From Nesterenkonia pannonica (GTDB lineage: Bacteria; Actinomycetota; Actinomycetes; Actinomycetales; Micrococcaceae): DNA of 64,000 nucleotides. This document shows positions 62,210-64,000 of the stretch, piece after piece. How positions within the stretch are numbered: position 1 is the stretch's first letter; the number at the start of each line of letters is the position of its first letter. The position numbers and the translations under genes were made by a program. Location of the stretch: NCBI RefSeq assembly GCF_019575955.1, contig NZ_CP080575.1:1302001-1366000 (forward strand), in the 5' to 3' direction. Below the pieces are notes generated by a model that saw only the letters and a list, made by a program, of their open reading frames with translations, was not told the origin of the DNA and ran no database searches.

Positions 62210-63009
62210 ATGAGCTCGGAGCTGCTGGACGCTGAGACGGAGGCACCAGGCTTCCGGCTCAGCCTGGAGAACTTCGACGGCCCCTTCGACCTGCTGCTGG
62301 GCCTGATCGCCAAGCGCAGGATGGATGTCACCGCTGTCGCCCTGGGAGAGGTCACCGACGAATTCCTCTCCTACGTGCGGACGCTGGATGCCCGCCGTGC
62401 ACTCGACGAGTCGTCCAACTTCGTCTTCGTCGCCGCGACGCTGCTGGATCTGAAGATCGTTCAGCTCCTCCCGGATCCGAGCCCGATTCGGAGGAGGACC
62501 TCGCCGCCCTCGAGGCTCGAGACCTGCTGTTCGCCCGCCTGCTGCAGTACCGGGCCTTCAAGGAGATAGCACGCCATCTCGGGGATGCCGTGGGCGCCAA
62601 CGAGCGACGCGTCGCCCGCCAGCCGGGCACCGACCCCGCGCTCGCCGGGGTGCTGCCCGAGCTGATATTCAACGCAACCCCTGAGGACCTGCGTGCGCTG
62701 GCGGAGAAGGCCTTCGGGCGACGCGCGGCCGAGCCCGACGAGGTTCGCCTCGAGCACCTCCACACATCAGTCGACTCCGCGGCGGAGAGGCAGCAGGTGC
62801 TGCGGATGCTGCGCGAGGCGGGACGGGTCACCTTCCAGCAGCTCGTGGCCGACGCCGATGCGCAGGCTGTGGTGGTAGTGCGCTTCATGGTGCTGCTGGA
62901 GCTCTTCCGCGACCGCGTCGTCTCACTCGATCAGCCGGTTCCATTGGGCGAGCTGACGGTGACCTGGGCTGACGGCGAATCGCAGGCGGAGGAGATCGAG
63001 GACCGATGA
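62210..63009 (+). CDS. scpA: Segregation and condensation protein A
   Basis: Kleisin subunit of the SMC condensin. FRLSLENFDGPFDLLLGLIA, KRRMDVTAVALGEVTDEFLS and SSNFVFVAATLLDLKIVQLL form the SMC-neck binding N-terminus; ARDLLFARLLQYRAFKEIAR and the C-terminal winged helix (GRVTFQQLVADADAQAVVVV, RFMVLLELFRDRVVSLDQPV) follow. One frame change near 62475 splits it. ATG 62210 is used; the open frame is continuous with parA upstream, probably through a lost base. The stop overlaps scpB by four bases. Confidence 0.92.
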
Positions 63010-63624
63010 CGCAGCGTCCGGAGCCCGAGTCGGACCAGGGGCAGCCTCTGACCTCGCACGAGGATCGGCTGGGTGCGCTCGAGGCAGTGCTGATGGTCGC
63101 CGAGCAGCCCGTGCCCGCAGCGGATCTGGCGGCCGCTGTGGGACTGCCCTCCACCACGTTCAGCCCCTGCTCGACGAGCTCAGGGCCGAAGCTGACGGCA
63201 GCTCCGGGCGGCAGAGAGGCTTCGAGCTGCGTGAGGTGGCCGGGGGCTGGCGCTACTACTCGCGGGAGCGCTTCTCCGAACCGGTCTCTGCCTTCATGCT
63301 CGGCGGTCAGACGGCGAAGCTGTCCCAGGCTGCGCTGGAGACCCTCGCCGTGATCGCGTACCGGCAGCCGGTCTCACGCTCAGCGGTGGCTGCGATTCGC
63401 GGTGTGAGCGTCGACGGGGTGGTGCGCACACTGGTCACTCGAGGCCTGCTGGACATCGCGGGCACTGACCCGGCCACAGGGGCCACGCTCTACATGACGA
63501 CCACCGAATTCCTCGAACGTCTGGGGCTCGACTCACTGGATGATCTTCCGCAGCTCAGCCCGCACCTGCCGGGCGTGGGGACCTCGTCGAAGCAGACTTC
63601 AGCGAGCAGGAGCCGGGCCTCTGA
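63006..63624 (+). CDS. scpB: Segregation and condensation protein B
   Basis: Kite-type partner of ScpA with two winged helices. HEDRLGALEAVLMVAEQPVP, AADLAAAVGLP, GFELREVAGGWRYYSRERFS, KLSQAALETLAVIAYRQPVS and AAIRGVSVDGVVRTLVTRGL match the family. TLYMTTTEFLERLGLDSLDD ends the second domain. Frame changes near 63155 and 63577 split it; the repaired C-terminus EADFSEQEPGL stops at 63622-63624. Four-base overlap with scpA shows coupling. Confidence 0.92.
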
Positions 63625-63668
63625 GTAAGCGCACTGCGGTGCGCCCTGTGGCCGGTAGACTGGCGGCC

Positions 63669-64000
63669 ATGTCTTCGAGGGGTCCGGGCGGCCGTGCGCC
63701 CAGAGCGTCCCGTGCCGCACGCACCCCAAGCCGGGCACATCCGGAGGTCCCTTCGCGAATCAGGCGAAGCACCGTCTGATCTCCTCCGAGCCCAAGCGTG
63801 TGAAGCTGCGCGCCGATGAGGCCGAGGAGAACTTCCGGGCCGTGCATGACCCGGAGGGCACCCGCCTGCAGAAGGTTCTGGCCTCCGCCGGTGTGGCTTC
63901 CCGCCGGGTCAGCGAGAATCTCATTGCGGAGGGGCGCGTCATGATCGACGGCCGCACCGTGATCGAGCCCGGAGTTCGGGTGGTCCCTGAGCAGGTCACG
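63669..64000 (+). CDS. Pseudouridine synthase (RluB/RsuA family), N-terminal part
   Basis: Only the first part lies in the window. ATG 63669 gives a basic, Gly/Arg/Pro-rich extension, then FANQAKHRLISSEPKRVKLR after a frame change near 63725. The S4 domain reads RLQKVLASAGVASRRVSENL and IAEGRVMIDGRTVIEPGVRV. The catalytic domain is beyond the edge. The scpB-rluB order is common in actinobacteria, so a 23S rRNA pseudouridine synthase is expected. Confidence 0.82.

Overview
The window is high-GC DNA from an actinobacterium of the order Micrococcales, most likely family Micrococcaceae. A Nesterenkonia-like, halotolerant organism would fit the acidic proteins and the betaine-catabolism genes, but I cannot fix the genus from memory of the 16S sequence. 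Most long genes are broken by one to seven single-base frame changes, including genes that must work (pheS, pheT, pyrG, tyrS, argG, scpA). Adjacent frames join into normal family sequences, and many breaks sit in runs of four G or C where one more base restores the frame. I therefore read the breaks mainly as sequence or assembly errors, and each gene is annotated across its frames.

Positions 1-25 kb are accessory and stress genes: a bacterial cryptochrome/photolyase-related protein; a SigK-like sigma factor with its RskA-type anti-sigma, an acidic fasciclin lipoprotein and a membrane-anchored molybdopterin oxidoreductase, the last two each preceded by a SigK-type promoter; a DEAD-box helicase; a nitroreductase; a large clade-2 catalase; and a divergent cluster for glycine betaine breakdown. 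In that cluster a Rieske oxygenase with ferredoxin and reductase would make dimethylglycine, dimethylglycine oxidase and sarcosine oxidase would carry it to glycine, and L-serine dehydratase would link serine to pyruvate. An IclR regulator sits in the middle, and the same GTTGC-N7-GCAAC dyad lies in front of both arms. After it come a YitT membrane protein, a medium-chain reductase, an M50B peptidase, a thioredoxin-reductase-like flavoprotein divergent from an XRE-cupin regulator, a gamma carbonic anhydrase and a DUF456 protein.

Positions 25.5-46.3 kb are a conserved actinobacterial housekeeping block: pheST, argCJBDFR, argGH, a lytic transglycosylase, 3-methyladenine glycosylase, a HelD/HelR-type helicase and tyrS. 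The arginine genes carry ARG-box-like sites before argC and argG. The arg block is split by a counter-oriented pair of tenA paralogs under a TPP riboswitch and by a small ankyrin protein.

Positions 46.4-52.3 kb hold a complete 16S-23S-5S rRNA operon with two strong promoters, no spacer tRNAs and a strong terminator. Positions 52.3-64 kb hold an RpiR-family regulator, a TPR protein, a HAD phosphatase, a small unknown protein, tlyA, nadK, recN, pyrG, xerD, parA, scpA, scpB and the start of a pseudouridine synthase of the RluB/RsuA type, the usual order around the chromosome-segregation genes of this order.
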